DNA of 64,000 nt, from positions 61,340-125,339 of the forward strand of contig JAFEBS010000031.1 of the NCBI GenBank assembly GCA_018242525.1, given 5' to 3'. The notes under the pieces were generated by a model. It ran no database searches. It was not told the DNA's origin and saw only the letters and a program-made list of their open reading frames with translations. This DNA is from Planctomycetota bacterium (GTDB taxonomy: Bacteria > Planctomycetota > Planctomycetia > Planctomycetales > Planctomycetaceae). The position numbers were made by a program, and so were the translations under genes. Below, in pieces: positions 26,090-35,147 of the stretch. Position 1 is the stretch's first letter; every line of letters begins with the position of its first letter.

Positions 26090-26981
26090 TCCCATCCGAA
26101 TTGATTCCGACGCAGATAGAATTCTGGCTCGACTGGGCTTGCTCACGTTCTGCGAAGAAGCACTTCCATTCGCCAATGAGGTTGAGCGATTAGAGACTAA
26201 AGCGGAATTTCTGCCAGCCACTCTAGAAAGAAGTATGATGCGGATGCTACTTCAGCCATTGCGTAGTTTGTTTCGCAGGTTGCACGTACTTGCCGAATCA
26301 TCAATTGACTCTACGTTTCTGGATCCTGACGTCCCAATTGCAACGACTGTCGGGCATCAGCAGTGGCGCAAGTACTTATATGATAACTACAACAAGCCAG
26401 GGATGAAAATACTTGAAATCGGCAGCCGAGAAGTCACTGGCACGTCAACAGCGAGGGCGGGATTCTCGAACGCGGAGTATACAGGTATGGACTATTACCC
26501 CGGAGACAATGTCGACATTGTGGGGGATGCTCATAAGCTGTCTTCTTATTTCAAGCACGGAGAAAAGTTCGATCTCATCTATTCAAGCGCTTGCTTCGAA
26601 CACTTCGCAATGCCATGGGTTGTTGCCGTCGAAATCGCAAAACTGCTTAAAATCGGCGGTGTCGTGTTTGTGGAGACGCATTTTTCGTGGTCATCGCATG
26701 AGAGGCCATGGCATTTTTTTCAATTCAGTGATATGGCATTGAAAGTCCTGTTTTCCAAGGCTCTCGGGTTCGAATGTATAGAAGCCGGTGCATCAAACCC
26801 AATGGTTGGCAGGTTCTCCTCATTGGCGGACGATTATTTGAAAAACAAGAAGGTTACGCGACTTTATTGTCACAGCGAATACCTTGGAAGGAAGATTAGA
26901 GATGTGGATTCCTTCGATTGGGCGGAGATAGATTTGTCGCACGTGGTGGAAGAAACCGTATATCCTCCGCCAATTGTGTAA
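26064..26981 (+). CDS. Class I SAM-dependent methyltransferase, AT-rich
   Basis: 305 residues if started at the ATG overlapping ftsH (GGAAGCAGG upstream); an ATG at 26235 would give 248 residues and remains possible. Motif I is MKILEIGSREVTG, followed by GMDYYPGDNVDIVGDAH, the post-motif FDLIYSSACFEHF, and IGGVVFVETH. These fit Methyltransf_11-type enzymes; the substrate is unknown. Base composition is clearly more AT-rich than ftsH or the vWA gene on either side, and codon use differs, which suggests transfer from elsewhere. It is convergent with the vWA protein. Confidence 0.8.
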   Translation: MEKPRKAVDPIRIDSDADRILARLGLLTFCEEALPFANEVERLETKAEFLPATLERSMMRMLLQPLRSLFRRLHVLAESSIDSTFLDPDVPIATTVGHQQWRKYLYDNYNKPGMKILEIGSREVTGTSTARAGFSNAEYTGMDYYPGDNVDIVGDAHKLSSYFKHGEKFDLIYSSACFEHFAMPWVVAVEIAKLLKIGGVVFVETHFSWSSHERPWHFFQFSDMALKVLFSKALGFECIEAGASNPMVGRFSSLADDYLKNKKVTRLYCHSEYLGRKIRDVDSFDWAEIDLSHVVEETVYPPPIV

Positions 26982-27137
26982 CGTGCGTTTAGATGTAATG
27001 AGAGATAACAAGGCGATACGCACGGCAGCAACCAGCAGCGCCCCTTCATGAGTCTGGCTGTGACCGCGATCATGACCGTGCTGACTCTGCCTGAAGTGGA
27101 CCAGCTTCGCATTTCACTTGATGAAAAAACGGCAGAG

Positions 27138-29498
27138 TCAGACTACTCGCTGCCGCCACCAGATCAGCGTCAAGCTGACTGCACTCAGGACCAACAGCGC
27201 GACACCGGAGAAGGGCGATGCGGACCACGCCCAAGTCGTCAGCCCGCCGAAGACACAGGCCAGCAGCAACAGGACTCCGGCGGGAAACCGCCAGGCCATC
27301 AGTTGCTCGACGATGAGCAGGCAGAGCACCGCCAGAAGCAGCGATCGTGCCAGTCCGCTGCTGGTCGAGACAACCCGGACCGTCTTCTCAGCAGCGGCGG
27401 GGGTTTCTTCCCAATCCGTCTGATAGGTGAATTCAATTCCCGGCAGGACGTCGTTCCGAAGTTCCTCGGACCGGACTGACGCCAGATCACTTTCCTGCGG
27501 ATCCACGTTGACCGCGAACCATTCCGTGCGTCCGATGGGCGGGCCCAGTACCAGCTTGTGAAAGCCGGCGCGTGTGGTTGGTTCGCTGGTCACGGTTCGA
27601 CCATCCGCTGACGTCGCCGGTGCCTGGGTTTCACCGCGGGGCGAATGCAGGAGGGCTGAGACATTCGCGGCCCGGATCGGCAGATAGCTGACCAACGGCT
27701 GACCCACGAGTGCAACTTTATCCGAGCCGCGCGCTGAAACCGCGTAGCCGACCGTTTCGTGCATCAGCGGGATCAAGCTGTGACCCCAGACGGCCCAGGT
27801 ACTCCAGTCACGATCCACCGAGGTCGTGATCAGGATGACTCGCCCGCGCCCATACGGGGCGTCAATAATGGCGGGATCGCCCGAACTGAATCGCAGGGCC
27901 ACCCGGGCACCACGGTCGTCGGAAATCTGCGTTTTGAAGTAGGCAAACGTCTTTGTCACGTCCAATCCGGCACCCGGGTTCCCCTGAAAGGGACGGACAA
28001 TCGGATGGCTGTAATCACCGGGATCGAACTCGAACACGCTTTCTTTGGTCTTGGGGTCGCCAATCCGTTCGACCAACTTGGCCGGCAGAATTGGTCCGGC
28101 AGTGGCCGCCTTTTCCCCTTTGGCGGGATTCAAACTCTTGTACAGTACCTCATTGTAGTTGTCGGGGCGCACCTGATCGCCCAGGCAGAAGACCACACCG
28201 CCGCCCGCTTCAAGGTAACTGCGCAAGACTTCCGCTTCGCGGTCCGTCAGCATTGCCACATTGCAGACGAACACGCAATCGAAGCGGGTCAGATCCGTCC
28301 CGATCAATTCCCCTTCGCGGATGACCGTCGGACGAATCGGGCTGACTGGCGTTCGATTCGGCAGTTCGGGGGCCAGCGCCAACCTCAGGAAATCGGTCGC
28401 ATTTCCCATGACTTCGCCCGACACCTTGCCGTTCACGAGCAACACCTGCAGTTCGTCACGCACGGGAATGACCAGCCGGCGTGAATCATCCACGCGCAGG
28501 CCATCCGGCTTTAAGCGAACTTCGATGCGGTGTTCACCGGCGGCGAACGTGGGGGCGAAATCGACACTCACGTCGGTCCCCGGCGGCAGATCGACCTGCC
28601 GGGTGTCTGACAGGCGATCGTCCAGGTACAGTTCCACCAACTGGCCGGTGGCTCCCAGCGTCCCGAAGTTCCGGATCGTGGCCGTCAACTGAACAGATCG
28701 TCCGGCCAGGACGAAGCCGTCACCCGCACGCAGGCTGGTCAACGCCGTGTTGGCGGTTCCCGGTTGACCCGTGTCGACAAACACCAGCTTTGCGCGGTCC
28801 GACAGTTTTTTCAAAACCGCCTTGGCGCGAACGGCTTCTCCAGAATCGCGCGGGGCCCACGTGGCCGTCTGCAGATCGGTGACAAAATAGATCTCCTTGC
28901 GGGAAATCTCCGGGGCCAGGTTCAGCAGCCCGTCGATTTCTTCCAGCACCGTCGACACGTCAACACGTTCATCCAGCAGCGGCAGTTGTTCGATTTCCTC
29001 CAGCACGGCGGCCGACTGGTAGGAAGGCTGTTTCACGATCACACGTGGCAGCGATTCCCCGATCCGGACCAGTTGCAGGGCATCCCCCTGTCGGGCTCCG
29101 CTGGCAATCTGCCGCCCCAGTTCCCGGGCACGATCGAAGCGACTGCGATCCTGTGCCGTATACCCCATGCTGAACGTGGCATCGATGACGATGATGCGAT
29201 GCCGTGGCCCTTCCGTCCGGAAATACTCGCCAAACGTCTCGACCGACGGACGGGCGAGCGCCAGCGCGATCAGCACCATGATCAAAGTTCGCACGATCAG
29301 GAGCAGGATCTGTTCCAGTCGCAACCGCCGCGATTGCTTCTTGGTGGCGGCGATCAGGAACCGCATGGCCGCCCAGGGAACTTCCAGGTACCGCCGCCGA
29401 TGCAGCAAATGAATCAGAATCGGCGCGCCCCCCAACGCCATGCCCCACATCATCAGGGGACTTTCCAGACCGAATGCGAGCAACAGGGCGCCGAACAT
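27138..29498 (-). CDS. BatA/vWA-domain membrane protein
   Basis: 786 residues. The N-terminus has the BatA aerotolerance-regulator pattern: a hydrophobic helix, PILIHLLHRRRY, and a second helix (LLIVRTLIMVLIALALARPS). A vWA-like domain with IVIDATFSMGY follows (~100-290), then a beta-sandwich region and an amidotransferase-like section with VFCLGDQVRP. C-terminal transmembrane helices lie at ~720-786. In planctomycetes such proteins usually sit with MoxR ATPase and DUF58 genes; here those partners are absent. The function is unknown but likely in envelope protein assembly or stress. The Shine-Dalgarno is weak. Confidence 0.85.
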   Translation of the reverse strand: MFGALLLAFGLESPLMMWGMALGGAPILIHLLHRRRYLEVPWAAMRFLIAATKKQSRRLRLEQILLLIVRTLIMVLIALALARPSVETFGEYFRTEGPRHRIIVIDATFSMGYTAQDRSRFDRARELGRQIASGARQGDALQLVRIGESLPRVIVKQPSYQSAAVLEEIEQLPLLDERVDVSTVLEEIDGLLNLAPEISRKEIYFVTDLQTATWAPRDSGEAVRAKAVLKKLSDRAKLVFVDTGQPGTANTALTSLRAGDGFVLAGRSVQLTATIRNFGTLGATGQLVELYLDDRLSDTRQVDLPPGTDVSVDFAPTFAAGEHRIEVRLKPDGLRVDDSRRLVIPVRDELQVLLVNGKVSGEVMGNATDFLRLALAPELPNRTPVSPIRPTVIREGELIGTDLTRFDCVFVCNVAMLTDREAEVLRSYLEAGGGVVFCLGDQVRPDNYNEVLYKSLNPAKGEKAATAGPILPAKLVERIGDPKTKESVFEFDPGDYSHPIVRPFQGNPGAGLDVTKTFAYFKTQISDDRGARVALRFSSGDPAIIDAPYGRGRVILITTSVDRDWSTWAVWGHSLIPLMHETVGYAVSARGSDKVALVGQPLVSYLPIRAANVSALLHSPRGETQAPATSADGRTVTSEPTTRAGFHKLVLGPPIGRTEWFAVNVDPQESDLASVRSEELRNDVLPGIEFTYQTDWEETPAAAEKTVRVVSTSSGLARSLLLAVLCLLIVEQLMAWRFPAGVLLLLACVFGGLTTWAWSASPFSGVALLVLSAVSLTLIWWRQRVV

Positions 29499-29620
29499 GG
29501 ATCCAAGTCTGTGGGAGAAAAAACGGCCGGATGGTATCTTCGTGCAACAGCAGCATACCTGTGACGTCTGAGAGTGGATAGTGGTCCCCGCACTGCGACG
29601 ACCGAGTTTTCAGGAACGAC

Positions 29621-30475
29621 ATGACGGTGATCTCCTTGGACGGGCGCTGGTTTGCCGATGAAGACTTCCGATTTCGGGTCGGTACAGTTCCCGGCACCGC
29701 CGAGGATTTCTTTGCTCATTCGGCGGAAGCAGCAGAAGCGCTCGCGGAACGTCGTCACTGGCTGACGACCGATCCTGAACTGTATGCCGCGATCCTTCCC
29801 GCAGGGAGTCCGATTGCCGAAGAGTTCCTGGAAGTCGCGGCCACGTGGCCGATGCTGCGGCAGGCTCCGGCTGACACCTGGAATCAGAAAATCCCCCTGT
29901 TCGATCGGCTGTTACGACTGAGTGAGCAACTGGAACCCGATTTCGTACTGCTGGCTCCCAATCATCCGAAAGACGGATCGGTCCAATCGGACGAATTTAC
30001 GGTGGTGGGGGGCTGTGTCTGCTTTCCATCGACCTGGCGACTGACGGACAAGTTGGGTCAGTCCGTGGCCGAAGTGCATGAACCGGTCCCCGACTTGAAT
30101 TCTGTTTTGGCAGCCCAGATCGATCGCCTGATCGCTCGACTTCGTCCCGGCAAATGTGTTGTTCGAGCAAACTGGAGCGTCTGTCGCACCCCGGAGCGGA
30201 ACCAGCATCCATCGCGGAATCTGCCCGGAATCGAATCGCCGGCGACGCTGGATGGTGCCTGGCTGAGGCGTGAAGATCAATGCCTGCTGGCCTTGCCGAA
30301 AACCGGTGGCGTGGTCTTTGGGATTCGCGTCACCCACATCTCGTGGCACGATCTGCGGACGGATTCTGCCGCGGCCCACAGCGTCGCCCGCGCCCTGCGG
30401 ACCATGCCGCTCCGGATGCAGGTCTACAAACGGCTGGATGCTGTCAGCGAAGAGTTGGCGACGTTGCTGGAGTAA
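29621..30475 (+). CDS. Haem-dependent oxidative N-demethylase-like protein (DUF3445/HODM)
   Basis: 284 residues. The central block CVCFPSTWRLTDKLGQSV, followed by EVHEPVPDLN, and the later RANWSV segment match the DUF3445/HODM family, in which characterised members are haem PAS-fold enzymes that demethylate amines oxidatively. The length is normal. It is cytoplasmic by lack of a leader. The final third of this gene is duplicated in broken form at 31003-31209. It is divergently oriented from the vWA gene with a 122-bp shared promoter region. Confidence 0.82.
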   Translation: MTVISLDGRWFADEDFRFRVGTVPGTAEDFFAHSAEAAEALAERRHWLTTDPELYAAILPAGSPIAEEFLEVAATWPMLRQAPADTWNQKIPLFDRLLRLSEQLEPDFVLLAPNHPKDGSVQSDEFTVVGGCVCFPSTWRLTDKLGQSVAEVHEPVPDLNSVLAAQIDRLIARLRPGKCVVRANWSVCRTPERNQHPSRNLPGIESPATLDGAWLRREDQCLLALPKTGGVVFGIRVTHISWHDLRTDSAAAHSVARALRTMPLRMQVYKRLDAVSEELATLLE

Positions 30476-30478
30476 TGT

Positions 30479-30907
30479 TCACGACGTTTCAGTAGCAGGG
30501 AGTTTTAATCCCCGATTGCAAGGATGGGGATTTGATTTTTTAAGAAATGTATAAATCGTGAGCAGCGCGAGAGGCAGGAGCACGAGCCAGTATCCAATTC
30601 TTATGCCGCGGCAATCGTTAAACCAAAAGGCTTTCTCGTAGGAATCGAGTTGGTACGCGACATCGGCGCTAAGGCTCTGATTAAAACGGCCACCAATTGG
30701 ACTTCCAATGCTTGTGTCAATCTGGGACACCCACTTCATGGTGCCATTGTAGGACATGATCGTGTGCATACGGCCATTGACTGGAAAGTGGAATCCATCG
30801 AAGAGATAGTAACTGCGGCACCACAGGATTGCGACGTTGATAGACGCCAGCAGAAGCATCAACCGAATGAGACTACGAGGGTAAGAGATGTTGAACAAAG
30901 AGATCAC
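30479..30907 (-). CDS. AT-rich small membrane protein of unknown function
   Basis: 142 residues. Two hydrophobic helices are clear: one near the N-terminus (SLIRLMLLLASINVAILWC) and one near the C-terminus (IGYWLVLLPLALLTIYTFL), with an ~60-residue extracytoplasmic segment between. I do not recognise a family. It is more AT-rich than its neighbours. It lies on the opposite strand between the intact HODM gene (ends 30475) and the broken copy of the HODM 3' end, which suggests that it arrived with, or caused, that duplication. Confidence 0.65.
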   Translation of the reverse strand: MISLFNISYPRSLIRLMLLLASINVAILWCRSYYLFDGFHFPVNGRMHTIMSYNGTMKWVSQIDTSIGSPIGGRFNQSLSADVAYQLDSYEKAFWFNDCRGIRIGYWLVLLPLALLTIYTFLKKSNPHPCNRGLKLPATETS

Positions 30908-31002
30908 AGGTCGTTCTTTTTTGAATAGTGTCCAAGTGCCGTAAGGACGCGTGAAAATCAGGTTATCGGAGTGACGGATAATGAGTCAACGTCACGTGAC
31001 GC

Positions 31003-31209
31003 GCTGCTTGAGCAATCACGAGCGTCTGTCGCACCCCGGAACGGAACCAGCATCCATCGCGGAATCTGCCCCGGAGTCGAATTCCCGACGATCCGTTACT
31101 CCGAAGGAGTAAAAGACGTTCTTCGCCAAACTCTTGCGTGCCAATGCAGATGCAGGCCTACAAACGGCTGGATGCTGTCAGCGAACGGTTGGCAAAGTTG
31201 CTGGAGTAA
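31003..31209 (+). pseudogene. Broken second copy of the HODM gene 3' end
   Basis: Positions 31020-31080 match 30175-30235 almost base for base, and 31150-31209 match 30417-30475, including the stop codon. The middle (~150-180 bp of the original) is missing and replaced by ~70 unrelated bp that contain a 20-bp palindromic-repeat core at 31091-31110. No start or full reading frame remains. Confidence 0.85.
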
Positions 31210-31301
31210 CGCCGCCGGCTTTGTCTGGCCGCCGTCGCATCGCTACGCTGTAGTATCTGCTTGGGTTTCGTCGTGAGTCATCACCGCAGGAGATCTCTTC
31301 C

Positions 31302-32048
31302 ATGAAATGTTTCACAGTCGCCTGGATGTTGGTTGTATCCACTTCGCTCGCCCTGGCGGCCGATTTCCCCGTGGATCCGAAGCTGAACGACACGGGCTTC
31401 GAGACCATCTTCGATGGCAAATCCCTGAAAGGCTGGCATGTCAGCACTCAAACTGGTCACAGCGGTGCCAGCATGCATACCAGCGGCGGCAAATGGGTGC
31501 TTGAAGACGGGGCGATCGTCGGCAGCCAGGATATTCCCGGCAACGGAGGAATCATCCTGACAGATCGCCAGTTCGGCAATTTTGAAGTGATCGTCGACAT
31601 GAAGAATGATTATGGCCCCGACAGCGGCTTGTTCCTGCGCAGCAACGAACGGGGCCAGGCGTACCAGTACATGGTCGACTACCACAACAACGGCAACCTG
31701 GCAGGAATCTACGGCGAAGGCCTGTCCGGCGGAATCCATCACCGCAATTTCGATTTTCTGGATGACGTCACGAAGATCCAGACGAAGCCCGCGCTCGTGG
31801 AATGTCCGATCAAGCCTGCCGACTGGCCCGCGTTCTGGAAGCATGGCGAATGGAACGAACTGCGAGCCCGCATTGAGAACAACCCGCCCAAGATCACGAC
31901 CTGGATCAATCGTGTGAAGTTCATGGAATTCACCGACACGGAAAAACGTCATTCCGATACCGGCAGTATCGCACTGCAAGTGCATGGTGGTGGTGATTAC
32001 ACCAAGCAGTTCGTCCGCTACCGCAATGTGCGCGTCAAATCGCTGTGA
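31302..32048 (+). CDS. Secreted DUF1080 (3-keto-disaccharide hydrolase-type) protein
   Basis: 248 residues with a signal peptide ending at ALAA (residue ~20). The DUF1080 concanavalin-like fold is recognised by TIFDGKSLKGWHV, DGAIVGSQ, FEVIVDMKND, DSGLFLRSN, and the C-terminal TGSIALQVHGGG. The family includes 3-keto-glycoside hydrolases and is greatly expanded in planctomycetes, acting on polysaccharides outside the cell membrane. A purine-rich stretch (GGAGATC) lies before the ATG. It is the first gene of a probable three-gene run with gaps of 68 and 28 bp. Confidence 0.9.
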   Translation: MKCFTVAWMLVVSTSLALAADFPVDPKLNDTGFETIFDGKSLKGWHVSTQTGHSGASMHTSGGKWVLEDGAIVGSQDIPGNGGIILTDRQFGNFEVIVDMKNDYGPDSGLFLRSNERGQAYQYMVDYHNNGNLAGIYGEGLSGGIHHRNFDFLDDVTKIQTKPALVECPIKPADWPAFWKHGEWNELRARIENNPPKITTWINRVKFMEFTDTEKRHSDTGSIALQVHGGGDYTKQFVRYRNVRVKSL

Positions 32049-32116
32049 TTTCAGGGCAGCATCCCGCCGGTGGAACTTCGGATTGAACTCGCCTGCCCGG
32101 CGAATTCGGAGTCGTC

Positions 32117-35100
32117 ATGAACCGATTTCAACTGTCAGTCCTGTTGCTGGTCGTGCTGTTCCTCGTGTTCGGCGCCAGCATGGTGGCCACGGCGCAATTG
32201 TTACCCGCCCGGGTGGCCACCCACTTCAACGCCGCCGGAAATCCGAATGGCTGGATGAGCCGCTCGGGCCACCTGGTGTTCATGTCCGTCTTTGGGGTGC
32301 TGTTTCCGTTGTTCATGATTGGCATCTGCTGGTGTACTCGCTATCTGCCAGTTTCGATGATCAACATTCCTCATCGGGATTACTGGCTGTCGACCGAACG
32401 TCGTCAGGAATCGGCCGATTTTCTGTTTCGACATTCCATCTGGCTCGGTTGCCTGGGCCTGGGATTTATCACGGGACTGAATTGGGTGATCGTGTTCAGC
32501 AACCAGCGGCAGCCGGTGGGTCTGCCGCCCACCTGGATCTTGTCGATCACAGGGTTGTTTCTGGCGGGAATGGGCCTGTGGATTGTCGTCCTGTATCGCC
32601 GTTTTCGATCCCCGCATGTCGTCGCTATGCTGGTGTTGTTCGTCTTCGCTCAGGCGTCACCTGCCAGCGAAGTCGCGACGGTTGAGGTCGAAGGTCAACC
32701 ACTGGCCGCCAACGTGACCCGGGTCGTGGAGACGCTGCAGACACTTGGTTCACCCCTGGCACCCGACCTGTCGACGCAGTTGGCCGCTGCCGCACGGGCG
32801 CGCGATGGCAAGCAGTTGCAGGAACTTCTGGATCCCGGTGTCCTGCTCGTTGTCCACATCAACCCGGAATCACGGGTCAAGGTGCAGCGTGGTCCGGCGA
32901 AAGCGGAACTGCAACAATTCGGGTTCACTCCCGTCCTGCTGAAAATCCTCAACGACAGTACCGCGACCAAACGACTCCGCTTGCTCAGTCCACAGTCGGG
33001 AGCGGTCTACGCCGGTATGGCCAAACTGAGCATGCAACGACAGCAGTCGATGGAGCTGATGCAGAACGAAAACAGTTCCAGGTCACCCGATCGGTTTCTG
33101 TCGGTTGCCATGCACGACCAGCCGCCAATGCTCGATCGGCTGAGCGGGCTGGAAGTTGAGTATGCGATCGGGCTGATCCTTTCCACCGAGCCGGGAAAGC
33201 GGGAAGCCACGATCGGCTGTGATCTGGGTGACAGCGAACAGGATCTGGGTTCACGCGGCGAAACGGCGATCTTGTTTACCGTAAAACCGGCCATCCCGGT
33301 GCGGTTGTCGGTCCGGGATCACGATCAAACGCCCTCGATTGCCGCGTTCGTAATCCAGGATCGGCAGGGGCGCGTCTATCCACCTCAGCCCAAACGACTG
33401 GCTCCCGACTTCTTCTTTCAACCGCAGATCTATCGTGCCGATGGCGAAACGGTGCTGCTGCCTCCCGGTGAATTCGTGGTGCAGTCCGGGCGAGGGCCGG
33501 AATACTGGGTCTGGGAATCGACGATGACGGTCCGCGCCGATGGCACAGTCACTCAGCAGAGTCCGATGTCCGCGCCGTCTTCGTCCAGGTCCGTGGACAT
33601 TCACCTGCAGCGCTGGGTCAATCCCCGAGACTTCGGGTTCTATTCCGGCGATCACCACATTCATGCCGCGGGCTGCGCCCACTATACGTCTCCCACGGAA
33701 GGGGTCTCGCCTGAAGACATGTTTCGCCAGGTGAAAGGAGAAGGCCTGAATGTCGGCTGCGTACTGACGTGGGGCCCCTGTTACCGCTTCCAGCGGCAGT
33801 TCTTCGCTGCGAAACCGCACAACGTCAGCGAACCGTTGACGCTGCTGAAGTACGACCTGGAAATCAGTGGATTCGGTTCCCAGGCCCTGGGACATGTCTG
33901 CCTGTTGAATCTGCAGGACCAGACGTATCCGGGTTCCGATGGCACCGAAACCAAGGGCTGGCCATTGTGGACGACGCCGGTCATGCGCTGGGCCAAGGCT
34001 CAGGGAGGCGTCACCGGTTATGCCCACTCCGCCAGCGGGCTTGCGATCGAGCCTGCCTCCGCCGCCAAGCGGTTGGTGGCCCGGCTGGATGCCGATCTGG
34101 ACGGTCAACTTTCGGCGATGGAAGCCGAGGATGCGCTGCTGCCCGAAAAGTGGTTGACCATCGATGCCAGTGGGGACGGCGTGGTCGACCTCAATGAGTT
34201 GACCGAAAGCCATCGTCGCGCCGCGGATCGATTGCCGAACCTGGCGATTCCCGAAATGAATGGCGTCGGCGCCATGGAAATCTGCGTGACGACCGCCGAA
34301 GGAGTCTGCGATTTCATCAGTGCGATGGACACTCGCCGTATCCAGGAATGGAACACGTGGTACCACATCCTCAATTGTGGATTCCCGCTGAAAGTCAGCG
34401 GAGAAACCGATTTTCCCTGCATGAGCAGTCGTCGAGTTGGCCAGGGACGGGTCTATGTTCAGCTTGGTCCGCCCACGGGACAAAACACGCCGCTCGATTA
34501 CGCAACCTGGTGCGAAGCACTTGCCAGGGGACGGTCGTATGTGTCCGACGGCTTCGCACATGCGTTGGACTTCCGGGTGAATGGACAGGCGCCGGGCTTC
34601 GACGACGTGACGCTGGCCAGCGGTGGCACGGTCGCAGTCACCGCCAGGGTGACGTTCGCTCCACAGACACCCGTAACGGTCGCTCAGGGAACCGTGATCC
34701 CCGCTGTCGGCCTGCCGCTGGTGGGGGATACGGTCGAGTTGCACGGCCCCCGTTCGGACAAACTGGTGACCGGGGGCGAGCGACTGGTGGAAATCATCGT
34801 CAACGGTCAGCCAGTCGCTTCCCGAAAAGTTTCGGCCGACGGCAAGCTGCAAGATCTGACCTTTGAGATCCCGATAACTCGCAGCAGTTGGATCGCCCTG
34901 CGCCAGTTTCCACAGTTGCACACGAACCCGGTCAACGTCATCGTGGCCGGACAGCCAATCCGGGCGTCGCGCGACAGCGCCCGCTGGTGTGATGACGTGA
35001 TTGAACTGCTGTGGAAGAATCGCCAGAAGGTCATACCCGAGTCTGAACGCGCCGAAGCATTGCAAACGTTCGAGAAGGCGCGTTCCACGTATCGCCGGAT

Positions 35101-35119
35101 CGCTGCAGAAAGTCCTTGA
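32117..35119 (+). CDS. DUF1648-like membrane domain fused to CehA/McbA-type metallohydrolase with EF-hands
   Basis: 1000 residues. Residues ~1-165 look like a DUF1648/SdpI-like unit: a first helix, then ARVATHFNAAGNPNGW, and three more helices. A second signal-like segment (MLVLFVFAQASPA, ~171-183) follows. From ~185 the protein resembles exported CehA/McbA metallohydrolases, with DHHIH at 512-516 and HVCLLNL. Two EF-hand-type loops, DADLDGQLSAME and DASGDGVVDLNE (~657-700), sit inside the hydrolase part. The internal signal-like segment suggests that two once-separate genes merged. The substrate is unknown. Confidence 0.8.
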   Translation: MNRFQLSVLLLVVLFLVFGASMVATAQLLPARVATHFNAAGNPNGWMSRSGHLVFMSVFGVLFPLFMIGICWCTRYLPVSMINIPHRDYWLSTERRQESADFLFRHSIWLGCLGLGFITGLNWVIVFSNQRQPVGLPPTWILSITGLFLAGMGLWIVVLYRRFRSPHVVAMLVLFVFAQASPASEVATVEVEGQPLAANVTRVVETLQTLGSPLAPDLSTQLAAAARARDGKQLQELLDPGVLLVVHINPESRVKVQRGPAKAELQQFGFTPVLLKILNDSTATKRLRLLSPQSGAVYAGMAKLSMQRQQSMELMQNENSSRSPDRFLSVAMHDQPPMLDRLSGLEVEYAIGLILSTEPGKREATIGCDLGDSEQDLGSRGETAILFTVKPAIPVRLSVRDHDQTPSIAAFVIQDRQGRVYPPQPKRLAPDFFFQPQIYRADGETVLLPPGEFVVQSGRGPEYWVWESTMTVRADGTVTQQSPMSAPSSSRSVDIHLQRWVNPRDFGFYSGDHHIHAAGCAHYTSPTEGVSPEDMFRQVKGEGLNVGCVLTWGPCYRFQRQFFAAKPHNVSEPLTLLKYDLEISGFGSQALGHVCLLNLQDQTYPGSDGTETKGWPLWTTPVMRWAKAQGGVTGYAHSASGLAIEPASAAKRLVARLDADLDGQLSAMEAEDALLPEKWLTIDASGDGVVDLNELTESHRRAADRLPNLAIPEMNGVGAMEICVTTAEGVCDFISAMDTRRIQEWNTWYHILNCGFPLKVSGETDFPCMSSRRVGQGRVYVQLGPPTGQNTPLDYATWCEALARGRSYVSDGFAHALDFRVNGQAPGFDDVTLASGGTVAVTARVTFAPQTPVTVAQGTVIPAVGLPLVGDTVELHGPRSDKLVTGGERLVEIIVNGQPVASRKVSADGKLQDLTFEIPITRSSWIALRQFPQLHTNPVNVIVAGQPIRASRDSARWCDDVIELLWKNRQKVIPESERAEALQTFEKARSTYRRIAAESP

Positions 35120-35147
35120 ATCAGTCCGCTTTCGACGGAATCGTCCC

